Positions 44,956 through 53,852 of a stretch of 64,000 nt of DNA are shown piece by piece; the first letter of the stretch is position 1, and each line of letters begins with the position of its first letter. Made by a program: the position numbers and the translations under genes. This DNA is from Fontibacter flavus (lineage in GTDB: Bacteria; Bacteroidota; Bacteroidia; Cytophagales; Cyclobacteriaceae): the NCBI RefSeq assembly GCF_042432905.1, contig NZ_JBHLWI010000048.1, positions 24,448-88,447 on the forward strand, given 5' to 3'. Below the pieces are notes generated by a model. That model was given only the letters and a program-made list of their open reading frames with translations. It was not told the origin of the DNA and did not search any database.

Positions 44956-45731
44956 TAGCTTTCTATTTCAAAATTGATAAATATCGGACTGTCATGTCTC
45001 AGACCCAAAAGATCTGCGCCATGCCCATGGTTGATGCCTATTTCCAGCAAGCCTAAACTGTTGAAGAAAGCAAAACAGTCACCCGGTTCTACCTGATCGT
45101 AGGAGTTGTTGAGTTTGGTGAGACTTTCCCTGCTGAATTCAATAGTGAACCTTCCAGGGTTCAGGGTGTCGAAAACATCTTTGGTGATGTTGGTGATCAG
45201 ATTACCATAGTTATCCACCCTGACTACATGGCCCAAAATTTGTTTTTTGGTAGCCTTGAAATTCCTTGGGATCATCTTTTTGATCGAAGCCAATGGCCCT
45301 CCAAAATCATGAATGGCCGCTCCTGAAGCTACTTTTGCCGCTATCGGAGCCAGGATATCCTTTGTAGGGAATGTGCTGTTGTGAACATGAATGTCCGCAA
45401 ATTTCACGATGATTCCCGGCTCATAATCTGTTAACAAGCTCAAGACGCCATTATTAGGCCCTAGAAAGATATGCTCCTCCAACTTGATGCCTATAAAGCC
45501 ATCAGTCATGTTGCTGGTGCTGTTCATGGCGACCAGGTGAACAGTTCCTTTGGGAAATTCCTTGTAGACAGATTTTAATATGAATGCAGCATGCGCTACA
45601 TCATAATTTTCAATCTTATGGGTGATGTCTACAATATTGAGTTGGGGGTTGATGGATAACATCTTGGCTTTTACTGCCGGTACATAATAATCGCAGTCTC
45701 CAAAATCCGAAGTGAATGTTATCAATGCCAT
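44955..45731 (-). CDS. SAM hydroxide adenosyltransferase (DUF62 family)
   Basis: The family converts S-adenosylmethionine and water to adenosine and methionine. The 258-residue protein shows the start TFTSDFGDCDYYVPAVKA, DITHKIENYDVAHAAFIL, the nucleotide loop LGPNNGVLSLL and the C-terminal domain VRVDNYGNLITNIT with NSLGLLEIGINHG. It is related to the fluorinase/chlorinase fold, but the extra fluorinase loop is not evident. It is divergent from phoH. Confidence 0.9.
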   Translation of the reverse strand: MALITFTSDFGDCDYYVPAVKAKMLSINPQLNIVDITHKIENYDVAHAAFILKSVYKEFPKGTVHLVAMNSTSNMTDGFIGIKLEEHIFLGPNNGVLSLLTDYEPGIIVKFADIHVHNSTFPTKDILAPIAAKVASGAAIHDFGGPLASIKKMIPRNFKATKKQILGHVVRVDNYGNLITNITKDVFDTLNPGRFTIEFSRESLTKLNNSYDQVEPGDCFAFFNSLGLLEIGINHGHGADLLGLRHDSPIFINFEIES

Positions 45732-45756
45732 ATGAGCAAGTCCGTTAAATTTTTTC

Positions 45757-45764
45757 TATTTTTG
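45757..45764 (+). promoter_or_regulatory. Possible -7 box for phoH
   Basis: TATTTTTG matches TAnnTTTG and would start transcription near 45771, 66 nt before the TTG start of phoH. An opposite-strand match (TATTTTTG, 45785 to 45778) could serve the divergent SAM hydroxide adenosyltransferase gene. Neither has a clear -33 box. Confidence 0.35.
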
Positions 45765-45836
45765 TGATAGGTGTGAACAAAAATAGAAATTTATTCTTTA
45801 CACCACAGGAACAAATCACAATTCAAAGATATCAAC

Positions 45837-46838
45837 TTGGTAGAGAAAGTAATTACTTTAGAAAATATCCCACTACTTGATTTTTTAGGGTCAGGAAATG
45901 AAAATATAAAGCAGATTGCGGCCGCATTTCCTCAAAGTAAAATAGTGTCAAGAGGAAATGAAATCCGTATTCAGGGCAGGGCTCCTGAAATCCTCCGGAT
46001 CAACGATCTTCTGAATATGCTGTTGCAGCATTTTCACCGTTTTGGTCATATTACTCCAGATAATATCAAGGATTATATCGCCCTCGAAGGTGCTCCTTTT
46101 GAGGAAAACCAAAAAAATGATGTCATCATCTATGGCAACAAAGGGCTGGTGGTCAAACCTAAATCTGCGAACCAGCGAAAACTTGTTGAGGCAGCATTTA
46201 AAAACGATCTTGTTTTTGCTCTTGGTCCAGCAGGTACGGGAAAAACCTATATCGCAGTTGCGCTTGCGGTGAGGGCCCTGAAAAACAGAGAGGTCAAAAG
46301 AATTATCATCACCCGTCCGGCTGTGGAGGCAGGTGAGAACCTCGGATTTCTTCCTGGAGACCTTCAGGAAAAGTTAGATCCTTATTTGAGACCTATTTAT
46401 GATGCCCTGAGTGATATGGTCCCTTCAGAGAAATTGAAATTTTATCAGGAGACCAGAGTAATTGAAATTGCTCCTTTGGCTTATATGAGGGGAAGAACCC
46501 TACATGATGCCTTCGTGCTTTTGGATGAAGCGCAAAACACCACCAGTGAACAAATCAAAATGTTTCTGACCAGGATGGGGCCAAACTCCAAAGTGATCAT
46601 TACGGGTGACCAAACCCAGGTAGATTTACCAAAAAGGCAAAAATCCGGACTCAATGAGGCTTTGAGGATACTCAAGGATGTCAAAGGAATAGGTTTTGTG
46701 CATTTGAGCGGTAAAGATGTTATCCGTCATAAATTGGTCAAGTCAATTATTGAAGCATACGATAAAAATGAATCCCAAAAAGAAGTAAGACGAGATGAAA
46801 ATCAAAGTGGAAAAGGTGCTGACGAAGGAACAGCTTGA
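45837..46838 (+). CDS. PhoH-family ATPase
   Basis: The 333-residue protein is a PhoH-like P-loop ATPase, linked in other bacteria to RNA metabolism. It has an N-terminal KH-like domain, then Walker A GPAGTGKT (residues 130-137), RPAVEAGENLGFLPGDLQEK, and Walker B VLLDEAQN followed by ITGDQTQVDLP. The start is TTG at 45837 (VEKVITLENIPLLDFLG follows, a typical family N-terminus). Its 3' end overlaps the next gene by 44 nt in another frame. Confidence 0.9.
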   Translation: MVEKVITLENIPLLDFLGSGNENIKQIAAAFPQSKIVSRGNEIRIQGRAPEILRINDLLNMLLQHFHRFGHITPDNIKDYIALEGAPFEENQKNDVIIYGNKGLVVKPKSANQRKLVEAAFKNDLVFALGPAGTGKTYIAVALAVRALKNREVKRIIITRPAVEAGENLGFLPGDLQEKLDPYLRPIYDALSDMVPSEKLKFYQETRVIEIAPLAYMRGRTLHDAFVLLDEAQNTTSEQIKMFLTRMGPNSKVIITGDQTQVDLPKRQKSGLNEALRILKDVKGIGFVHLSGKDVIRHKLVKSIIEAYDKNESQKEVRRDENQSGKGADEGTA

Positions 46839-47232
46839 TGCTGTTTTTAAGATCAGAGAAGAAGTTTTTGTAATTGAGCAGGAGGTTGATCCTGCCGAAG
46901 AATATGATGAATTTGAAGATACCTCTATTCATTTTCTGGCAAGTTTAGAAGGATCTCCTGCAGGTACAGCAAGGTGGAGATTCACCGATAAGGGGGTAAA
47001 ATTGGAGCGCTTTGCAGTACTGAAGCCAATGAGGGGGAAAGGTGTGGGGCAAGCTTTAGTGAAAGCGGTCGTAGATGATATTGCAGCAAATCCTGATACC
47101 AAGGGTAAAAAGCTTTACATGCATGCCCAATTGGACGCCATGCCATTATATGCAAAGTTTGGATTTACGCAGGTGGGAGATATGTTTGAAGAATGCAATA
47201 TCCTTCATTACAAAATGGAACTATATTTGTGA
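46795..47232 (+). CDS. GNAT-family N-acetyltransferase
   Basis: The 145-residue protein has the GNAT fold with an N-terminal FKIREEVFVIEQEVDP segment, the acetyl-CoA loop MRGKGVGQALV, and LYAKFGFTQVGD at the end. This is close to the ElaA/YjcF-type subgroup. The substrate is unknown. It starts inside phoH (44-nt overlap), and the family N-terminus shows this upstream start is needed for a complete first strand. Confidence 0.88.
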   Translation: MKIKVEKVLTKEQLDAVFKIREEVFVIEQEVDPAEEYDEFEDTSIHFLASLEGSPAGTARWRFTDKGVKLERFAVLKPMRGKGVGQALVKAVVDDIAANPDTKGKKLYMHAQLDAMPLYAKFGFTQVGDMFEECNILHYKMELYL

Positions 47233-47272
47233 GTAAATCAAGAATTGAATTCGTTTTTAAAATTATCAAACT

Positions 47273-47809
47273 ATGAAAAAACTATTATTTACACTGACCG
47301 CGATTGTTTTGTTTAACTTTTCTTCTTTTGCCCAGTCATTGGAAGATCCAAAAGGAGAGGTGAGGTTGAATTTTCTGAACACCATTATTATCGGTTCAGT
47401 TGAGGTTGGCTATGAGCATTTTATAAGCAGTGATCAATCTATTGGTCTAGAACTCCATTTCAATGACAGGTTTAATTACAAATCTACTTCTGGAGATAAG
47501 GATTTCTCGGCCACAGCTTTCTTGTTGTCCTACAACTTCTATTTTGCCGGCGATGAAAACGGAAAGCTACATATTTCCCCTTTCTTCAAATACAGAACAG
47601 GAGATTATAGCGATACGTTAGATGGCGCTCCAAGAAACGTAAACCTTGATAGCGGTTATTTAGGATTAACGGGAGGATACCGATGGAACTTTAATAATTT
47701 TGCTTTTGGGCCATTTGTATCCGTAGCCAGAGGATTTAGCCAAGAAGTAAATGATGTTTTCAATGCTGTGGAATTTAAAGCAGGTTTGAATGTAGGTTAT
47801 AGGTTCTGA
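47273..47809 (+). CDS. Outer-membrane beta-barrel-like protein
   Basis: The 178-residue protein has a signal peptide (ending at SSFAQ) and alternating amphipathic beta strands such as IIIGSVEVGYEHFI, ALLSYNFYFAG-type AFLLSYNFYF and GLTGGYRWNFNNFAFGPFVS. It ends in Phe (VGYRF), as typical of barrel proteins inserted by the BAM complex. It resembles small DUF3575-type porin-like proteins. No substrate can be suggested. A terminator follows. Confidence 0.78.
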   Translation: MKKLLFTLTAIVLFNFSSFAQSLEDPKGEVRLNFLNTIIIGSVEVGYEHFISSDQSIGLELHFNDRFNYKSTSGDKDFSATAFLLSYNFYFAGDENGKLHISPFFKYRTGDYSDTLDGAPRNVNLDSGYLGLTGGYRWNFNNFAFGPFVSVARGFSQEVNDVFNAVEFKAGLNVGYRF

Positions 47810-47835
47810 TAAACTTATCCGTTTATTTTAATCAT

Positions 47836-47866
47836 GAAGGGGTCTTTTAATACCCCTTTTTGTTTT
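47836..47866 (+). terminator. Rho-independent terminator after the beta-barrel gene
   Basis: AAGGGGT (47837-47843) pairs with ACCCCTT (47852-47858) and is followed by a T-rich run. Confidence 0.8.
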
Positions 47867-47899
47867 TCTTTAGGTAAATTTGTTTAAACCTTTTCAGAG

Positions 47900-49861
47900 A
47901 TGCGTTTTGACGAATTTCCATTTTTGCGTTATGTCATCTTTTTTGTTTTGGGTATCTTGTTGTATCCTGCTTTTCTTGATTTTATATCCACACGATGGAT
48001 TAAGCTTGCTTTGCTTACAGTTTTTTTGATGTATCTAATTTTGATGCTGGTCAATCATCGATCTAGATCAAATAATATTCGAGCAGTCCTACCCATTCTG
48101 GCTTATAGTCAAATAATCCTTTTTGGAGTGCTGTTTACTTTTGAAAGAGATATTGGAAAAAAACCTCATCATATTATGCATCTTGATAAAAATATCAAAG
48201 GCTATTTGGCTTTGGTACTGGCAAATGATGAGGAAAAACCAAATTCTTTTGCCAATACGGTATCGGTTAAGGCTGTATATGATGGAGAAAAGCTTGTCGC
48301 AAGTAAGGGGGAGATATTGATTTATCACCGTGCCCAATCAAAACTAGAGCCTGGTGAATTATTGTGGATTCCAGGAAGCCCACAGGCCATTTCTAAACCT
48401 AATAATCCATTTGAATTTGATTACGCTAAATTTATGCTTAGGCAACAAATTAGCCATCAACATTTTATCGCAGATAAGTTTGAAACCATCGGCTTTGTCA
48501 AAGAAATCCCAATTTCTGCTTTTTTTATGAAATTGAGGGGAGGAATCATGGAACAGATTGATTCTATGATTTTGGACCATCAGGCCAATCAAATAGCCAA
48601 AGCATTGTTGTTGGGACAGAAGAAAAGTTTGGATAAAGAGGTCAGTGAGGCATATGCCACCGCAGGGGCCATGCACGTATTGGCAGTTTCAGGTCTGCAT
48701 GTAGGTATTATTTATGGCTTCTTTTTCATGTTCGTCAAGCCATATAGGCTTTCTGTCGTAAAAAGGGCAATCTATTTATCAGGGCTTATTTTATTGATTT
48801 GGTCTTATGCAATGTTGACAGGTATGTCTCCTTCAGTGATGCGGGCAGCGACTATGTTTTCTATAATGGCCTTGGCTCAAATGAAATCCAGAAGCCCTTC
48901 TATTTTCAATGCCATTGCGCTTTCAGCTTTTATTCTATTGCTCTTTGATCCATTTTTGATTTATGCAGTGGGGTTTCAGTTGTCCTATGCAGCTCTTTTT
49001 GGAATTCTGATTATTCAGCCGATTTTGGTTCGTCTATGGTTGCCGAAAAACAGTATTTTGGAATATGCTTGGCAGATCAGCACTGTCGGGATAGCTGCCC
49101 AATTGGCTACTTTTCCAATTTCGGTTTATTATTTTCAGGTGTTTCCGGTTTACTTCATACTCTCTAATCTTGTTGCCATACCTGGAGCATTTTTAATCAT
49201 GTCCTTTGGGGTTCCATTTATGCTTTTGTCAAAAATCCCATTTTTGGGAGCGGGCTTGGCCTGGATATCTGAAAAACTGATCATCATGGTGAATACTTTG
49301 ATTTTCTGGGTTCAGGATTTGCCTTTTTCCAGAATCTCGGAGATTTATGTGTCATCAAAGTTTGTGTGGTTTTATGTCCTTGTTTTAGGAGCCATTTTGA
49401 TCTTGATATATTACCCCAATAGAAAGCTGTTATATGCCTTGACCGCATTTGTGACAGGGCTAATCCTTTTGAGGCCTTTAGAATTTTTATTCAATTCGGG
49501 TCAAAAGCAGCTCGTCTTTTATGGTCTGGAGAAGGGCATGTCCATTGATTACTTTGATGGTAGAAATTTATTCAGTTTTGATGACCTGTCAGATTCGGAC
49601 AAAATGTTTAAAGTCCAACCCTATCGAGCAAGGCTCAAAGCAAGCATTAACTATCCACTTTATGCCTTCCACTTGGGAGATACCTTATTAGTATTACTGC
49701 CGGAAGGAGGGGCTGTCCAACTTGCCAAAAGCGAATTGAACTTTGAAGGGATTGGCCGGACAGCAAAGTTGTTGAGTTGGGACAATGGAAAATGGAACGA
49801 GGTGTCCAGGGAATCAAATATTGCTGTTAATGGCAATGCTTATAAATTGGTCTTTGACTGA
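47900..49861 (+). CDS. comEC: ComEC/Rec2-family competence membrane protein
   Basis: Inner-membrane channel for single-stranded DNA uptake. The 653-residue protein has an N-terminal membrane region with a DUF4131-like soluble segment (~90-190), the competence domain from ~220 (AMHVLAVSGLHVGIIYG, then GMSPSVMRAATMF) and many membrane helices. The C-terminal ~110 residues are short and do not contain the metallo-beta-lactamase motif, so the nuclease-like domain found in some ComEC proteins is missing, as is common in Bacteroidota. A TAAATTTG box at 47875-47882 is a possible -7 element. Confidence 0.9.
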   Translation: MRFDEFPFLRYVIFFVLGILLYPAFLDFISTRWIKLALLTVFLMYLILMLVNHRSRSNNIRAVLPILAYSQIILFGVLFTFERDIGKKPHHIMHLDKNIKGYLALVLANDEEKPNSFANTVSVKAVYDGEKLVASKGEILIYHRAQSKLEPGELLWIPGSPQAISKPNNPFEFDYAKFMLRQQISHQHFIADKFETIGFVKEIPISAFFMKLRGGIMEQIDSMILDHQANQIAKALLLGQKKSLDKEVSEAYATAGAMHVLAVSGLHVGIIYGFFFMFVKPYRLSVVKRAIYLSGLILLIWSYAMLTGMSPSVMRAATMFSIMALAQMKSRSPSIFNAIALSAFILLLFDPFLIYAVGFQLSYAALFGILIIQPILVRLWLPKNSILEYAWQISTVGIAAQLATFPISVYYFQVFPVYFILSNLVAIPGAFLIMSFGVPFMLLSKIPFLGAGLAWISEKLIIMVNTLIFWVQDLPFSRISEIYVSSKFVWFYVLVLGAILILIYYPNRKLLYALTAFVTGLILLRPLEFLFNSGQKQLVFYGLEKGMSIDYFDGRNLFSFDDLSDSDKMFKVQPYRARLKASINYPLYAFHLGDTLLVLLPEGGAVQLAKSELNFEGIGRTAKLLSWDNGKWNEVSRESNIAVNGNAYKLVFD

Positions 49862-49932
49862 ATTGTTGAAGTATCCAAATGAAAGAAACTTTAATACCTT
49901 AAGAGACGTGGACAAATCATATTATCTGATGT

Positions 49933-49940
49933 TATTTTTG
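49933..49940 (+). promoter_or_regulatory. Possible -7 box for the enoyl-CoA hydratase-recQ operon
   Basis: TATTTTTG matches TAnnTTTG. A start near 49947 fits translation at ATG 50006 and not at an upstream in-frame start (49949). No -33 box was found. Confidence 0.35.
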
Positions 49941-50005
49941 GAAGAGCAATGCGCGAAGTCTATCTTTCAATTGACATCAAGAGAAGAGTAACTAAGTTTG
50001 AAAAT

Positions 50006-50782
50006 ATGAACCAACCCATTATAACTTACAAAAAGGACAGGATCGGGTATCTGGAAATGAACCGACCTGAAAAAAGAAACGCGCTGAATGCAGAAATGGT
50101 TGAAGCCCTCAAATCGGCTATTGCTCAATTTGAAGAGGATGATGAAGTAAAGGTAATGGTCATTAAAGCAGCAGGAAAGGTGTTTTGTTCCGGTGCAGAT
50201 CTGGCTTACCTTCAATCCTTGCAGATCAATACCTATGAAGAAAATCTGGAAGACAGCAGGAAGCTTAAGGAACTGTTTTACAAAATATACACTTCTCCGA
50301 AAGTCATTATTGCACAGATTCAGGGTCATGCTATAGCTGGAGGATGTGGTTTGGCGACAGTGTGCGATTTTTCCTTTTCGGTTCCGGAAGCAAAGTTTGG
50401 TTATACAGAGGTCAAAATCGGTTTTATTCCGGCAATTGTGAAGGTATTTTTGATCAGGAAAATCGGAGAAGGCAAAGCCAAGCAGCTTTTGTTAGACGGA
50501 GACCTGATCACATCCCAGGAGGCTAGACAATTGGGTCTGATCAACTGGATTGCAGATGCTGACGTACTTGAGGAAAAAGTATATAACTACGCACAGAAGC
50601 TGATCCTTCAGAATTCTGCTCAATCTATGGCCCTTACCAAGGAAATGATCGGTAGGGTACAGGAAAAAACGCTCGAGGAAGGTCTGGAATATGCGGCAGC
50701 CATGAATGCCAAAGCAAGGGGTACCAATGATTGCCAAAAAGGGATCGCAGCATTTTTGAATAAGGAAACTATCAACTGGTAA
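50006..50782 (+). CDS. Enoyl-CoA hydratase/isomerase family protein
   Basis: The 258-residue crotonase-fold enzyme starts at ATG 50006 (MNQPIITYKKDRIGYLEMNR). The oxyanion-hole motifs are present (FCSGADLAYLQ and GHAIAGGCGLATVCDF), as is EVKIGFIPAIVKVFL. The usual catalytic glutamates of true hydratases are only partly recognisable, so isomerase or other crotonase activity is possible. It acts on acyl-CoA thioesters in the cytoplasm. A longer in-frame start at 49949 lacks conserved sequence. recQ starts 1 nt after its stop. Confidence 0.88.
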   Translation: MNQPIITYKKDRIGYLEMNRPEKRNALNAEMVEALKSAIAQFEEDDEVKVMVIKAAGKVFCSGADLAYLQSLQINTYEENLEDSRKLKELFYKIYTSPKVIIAQIQGHAIAGGCGLATVCDFSFSVPEAKFGYTEVKIGFIPAIVKVFLIRKIGEGKAKQLLLDGDLITSQEARQLGLINWIADADVLEEKVYNYAQKLILQNSAQSMALTKEMIGRVQEKTLEEGLEYAAAMNAKARGTNDCQKGIAAFLNKETINW

Positions 50783-50783
50783 A

Positions 50784-52694
50784 TTGAAAGCTCAGGCCTA
50801 TCATATCCTTCAAACCGTCTTTGGCTATAGCGAATTTCGCCCGGCCCAGCTGGATATTGTGATGACCGTATTGGAGGGTAAGGATTGCTTGGCTTTACTT
50901 CCTACAGGAGGAGGGAAGTCCATTTGTTTCCAGGTGCCTGCCTTGGCAATGGATGGGATCTGCATTGTTGTCAGTCCCCTAATTGCTCTGATGAAGGATC
51001 AAGTAGACAATTTGCGAAGAAGAGGTGTGTTGGCTGCGGCTATTTACTCAGGAATGGGCAAAAGGGAAATTGATACCACTTTGGATAATTGTATATATGG
51101 CAATTATAAGTTTCTCTATGTCTCACCTGAACGTCTCAAAACAGAAATATTTATTGAGCGCTTTAAAAAGATGAAAGTCAACCTGATAGCGGTGGATGAG
51201 GCTCATTGTATCTCCCAATGGGGATATGATTTCCGTCCACCTTATCTTGAAATTGCCAATATCAGGGAATATCATCCCGATGTACCCTGCATGGCTTTGA
51301 CAGCCTCAGCAACCCTTCAGGTCAAGGAAGATATCATATCAAAACTTTCTCTTAAAGATCCAGGAGTTTTTGTCCGGTCCTTCACCAGAAAAAATCTGAG
51401 TTACTCGGTCAGGTTGGTGGAAAATAAGTTAGAGAAAGCGCAAGATATTTTAGCCAAAGTGCCTGGTCCTGCTATCGTGTATGTACGGAACAGAAAGGGT
51501 ACGAAAGAAATTGCTGCTGTTTTGAACAGGATGGGAATTTCTGCTACATTTTACCATGCAGGTTTGGATAATGCCACGAGGGAGTCCCGTCAGCAGGAAT
51601 GGAAAAAAAATAAAATCAGGGTCATGGTAGCGACCAATGCTTTTGGGATGGGCATAGATAAGCCTGATGTTAGGTTGGTGGTGCATCTGGATTTGCCAGA
51701 AAATCTTGAAAATTATTATCAGGAAGCAGGAAGGGCAGGAAGAGATGAACTGAAGGCCTTTGCTGTTTTACTTACCAATGAACAGGATCTGAAAGTTTTG
51801 GAAGAAAGGGCTGCCTTGGCTTATCCTCCGATTGATTTTCTGAAAAAAGTCTATCAAAGTTTGGCCAATTATTACCGGATGGCAGTTGGAAGTGGATTTA
51901 TGGTGAGTTTTGATTTTGATATAGGAAGCTTCACTTCTACGTACAATATAGATGTCATGATGACCTATAATGCCCTCAAGGTATTGCAGGAAGAGGATTT
52001 GTTGGAGTTAAATGAAAGTTTTTACAACCCTTCGACCATTCATTTTTTGGTCAATCAAAGCAAACTGTATGAGTTTCAGATTGCCAATGCTAAATTAGAT
52101 CCGCTGATCAAGGTTTTACTCAGATCCTATGGAGGTGAGCTTTTTACAGAGTACCTGAAAGTTCAGGAAGCCAAACTGGCCAAGACGATGAACTTACCTG
52201 AGTCTGAATTGATCAAAATGCTAGAATATCTGGACCAGGTTGGTGTTCTGGCATACAATAATAGGAAAGATCAGCCTCAGGTTACCTTTTTGACAGAGCG
52301 ACACGATGCAGGCAAGCTTCCTCTTAATCAAAAAAGAATTGGGGAAAGAAGACAAAATGCCGTGTCAAAAGCTGCGTCTATGGTTACTTATGTGAAGAAT
52401 GACAAACTTTGCAGGGCCAATCAGATTTCCGCTTATTTCGGAGAGGAGAGCGATCATTTTTGTGGGATATGCGATGTATGTGTTGAAAACAAAAAAAAAG
52501 GCTCAAGTGACCAATCTGCGATAAAAGAAAAAATTATTCAAACTTTAACAGCTGGGAATCAGTTTTCCCTACAGACTATTCAGGAAGTTCCTGGATTGAA
52601 CAATGACCTCAAGACCGTCGAATTACTTCGGGAATTGGAAGATGAGGGTCTGATTGTGTCAGAACCCAGCGGTATATATAAACTTAAGCATTGA
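50784..52694 (+). CDS. recQ: ATP-dependent DNA helicase RecQ
   Basis: Superfamily 2 3'-5' helicase involved in recombination and fork repair. The 636-residue protein has motif 0 FGYSEFRPAQ, Walker A LLPTGGGKS (residues ~38-46), DEAH box VDEAHCISQWGYDFRP, motif VI QEAGRAGRDE, and the zinc-binding region CRANQISAYFG with CGICDVC. The C-terminus contains a winged-helix-type segment; no separate HRDC domain is clear. The start is TTG, with only 1 nt between the upstream stop and the start. Confidence 0.95.
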   Translation: MKAQAYHILQTVFGYSEFRPAQLDIVMTVLEGKDCLALLPTGGGKSICFQVPALAMDGICIVVSPLIALMKDQVDNLRRRGVLAAAIYSGMGKREIDTTLDNCIYGNYKFLYVSPERLKTEIFIERFKKMKVNLIAVDEAHCISQWGYDFRPPYLEIANIREYHPDVPCMALTASATLQVKEDIISKLSLKDPGVFVRSFTRKNLSYSVRLVENKLEKAQDILAKVPGPAIVYVRNRKGTKEIAAVLNRMGISATFYHAGLDNATRESRQQEWKKNKIRVMVATNAFGMGIDKPDVRLVVHLDLPENLENYYQEAGRAGRDELKAFAVLLTNEQDLKVLEERAALAYPPIDFLKKVYQSLANYYRMAVGSGFMVSFDFDIGSFTSTYNIDVMMTYNALKVLQEEDLLELNESFYNPSTIHFLVNQSKLYEFQIANAKLDPLIKVLLRSYGGELFTEYLKVQEAKLAKTMNLPESELIKMLEYLDQVGVLAYNNRKDQPQVTFLTERHDAGKLPLNQKRIGERRQNAVSKAASMVTYVKNDKLCRANQISAYFGEESDHFCGICDVCVENKKKGSSDQSAIKEKIIQTLTAGNQFSLQTIQEVPGLNNDLKTVELLRELEDEGLIVSEPSGIYKLKH

Positions 52695-53287
52695 TGGCTT
52701 CATTCATAGATGATGTACTGGGGAAATTATTCCCCAAAAAGTCCAGACCAATTCAAATCAAGGAGAATTTTATACAATCTGATTCCGAAAAGGAAATCAG
52801 TGAACAGTGGGAATTCACTAAAGAAGGGACTTCATTATTAAAATTGGTGGCCAAAAATTATCATTTCAAAAAATCAGGGATTAATAGCCACCCTGAGGTA
52901 CATATTCTCAATTCTCCTTATGCTAATGGATTTGCGGTATCTTATGATTCTCCCTTTAATGAAAAAACTTTTTCCCATATTTTCTTTGCTTTTGGCAAGC
53001 GAGTATTAGATTTGGGATATCATCGCGTCAGTTTGGATAGGAAGATTGAAGAAATCAATGATCAGGTCAAAATGACGGAAAAACAATATTTCAAGCCACC
53101 TCTGAGCCATGTGGATCTTTCAGAAAAGATCAATCAGCTTTACGGTAATATCAGTATTGAAAAGGTGAGCATTGACGATAAGCCCAGTTTTATTAAGGTT
53201 TTGGTCACAGTATATTCAGACCGATTATATCTGGATGCGAAGCCATTTGATGAGTTTATCGATGAATTGTTTGAAACTAACCCATGA
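52694..53287 (+). CDS. Conserved protein of unknown function in recQ operon
   Basis: The 197-residue protein has no signal or membrane segment. It starts at ATG 52694, overlapping the recQ stop by 1 nt (TGATG). The body is a mixed alpha/beta sequence with a central HILNSPYANGFAVSYDSPFN and a lysine/glutamate-rich linker. I recognise no family or motif. The tight overlaps with recQ and the NUDIX gene (4-nt overlap downstream) show it is co-translated, so it may act in the same nucleotide or DNA pathway. Confidence 0.7.
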   Translation: MASFIDDVLGKLFPKKSRPIQIKENFIQSDSEKEISEQWEFTKEGTSLLKLVAKNYHFKKSGINSHPEVHILNSPYANGFAVSYDSPFNEKTFSHIFFAFGKRVLDLGYHRVSLDRKIEEINDQVKMTEKQYFKPPLSHVDLSEKINQLYGNISIEKVSIDDKPSFIKVLVTVYSDRLYLDAKPFDEFIDELFETNP

Positions 53288-53838
53288 TGAATAGACAATC
53301 CTTAAGATCAAGTTTAGAAAATTATAGGACGCCATTTGAGGAAGAGGCTTCTTTCAAGAAAGACTTTATTGACTTAACTTTTGATGATCTGGCCTTTGTC
53401 AGGGAAAGACTGGCCGGTCATTTTACAGGTTCGGCTTGGATAGTCAACAAAAGGAGGACCCATACTTTATTGACCTTGCACCGAAAACTTAACCGTTGGT
53501 TACAGTTGGGAGGTCATGCGGATGGCAATGAAAATCTCCTTGAAGTGGCCATGAATGAAGCCAGAGAAGAAAGCGGATTGACTTCTTTGCGGTTTGTGGA
53601 TTCCGGTATTTTTGATATCGATAGACACGTCATTCCCGCCAAAGGAGATGTTCCTGAGCATTTTCATTATGATGTCAGGTTTCTGATTGAAGCTGAGATG
53701 AATGAACCCTTAGTGATTTCGGAAGAAAGTCATGACCTTGCGTGGATACCCTTTGACTCGGTTCAGGATTTGGTGGGTTCCAATGCTTCAATTTTGAGGA
53801 TGTTGGAAAAAACAAGTAAATCAGAAATTTTGCTTTGA
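53284..53838 (+). CDS. NUDIX hydrolase
   Basis: The 184-residue protein hydrolyses nucleoside-diphosphate-linked compounds. It contains a Nudix box from GHADGNE to EAREESGL. It matches the consensus at the Gly, the first Glu, the REUxEExGU glutamates and the last Gly, but the Arg of REU is Asn. This version is likely still active because the metal-binding glutamates remain. Substrate unknown. It overlaps the gene before it by 4 nt. Confidence 0.88.
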   Translation: MMNRQSLRSSLENYRTPFEEEASFKKDFIDLTFDDLAFVRERLAGHFTGSAWIVNKRRTHTLLTLHRKLNRWLQLGGHADGNENLLEVAMNEAREESGLTSLRFVDSGIFDIDRHVIPAKGDVPEHFHYDVRFLIEAEMNEPLVISEESHDLAWIPFDSVQDLVGSNASILRMLEKTSKSEILL

Positions 53839-53852
53839 AGCAAATTAATAAA

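Noticed and set aside
49949..50005. Longer start of the enoyl-CoA hydratase
   Set aside because: The added residues match no crotonase and follow directly after a -7-like box.
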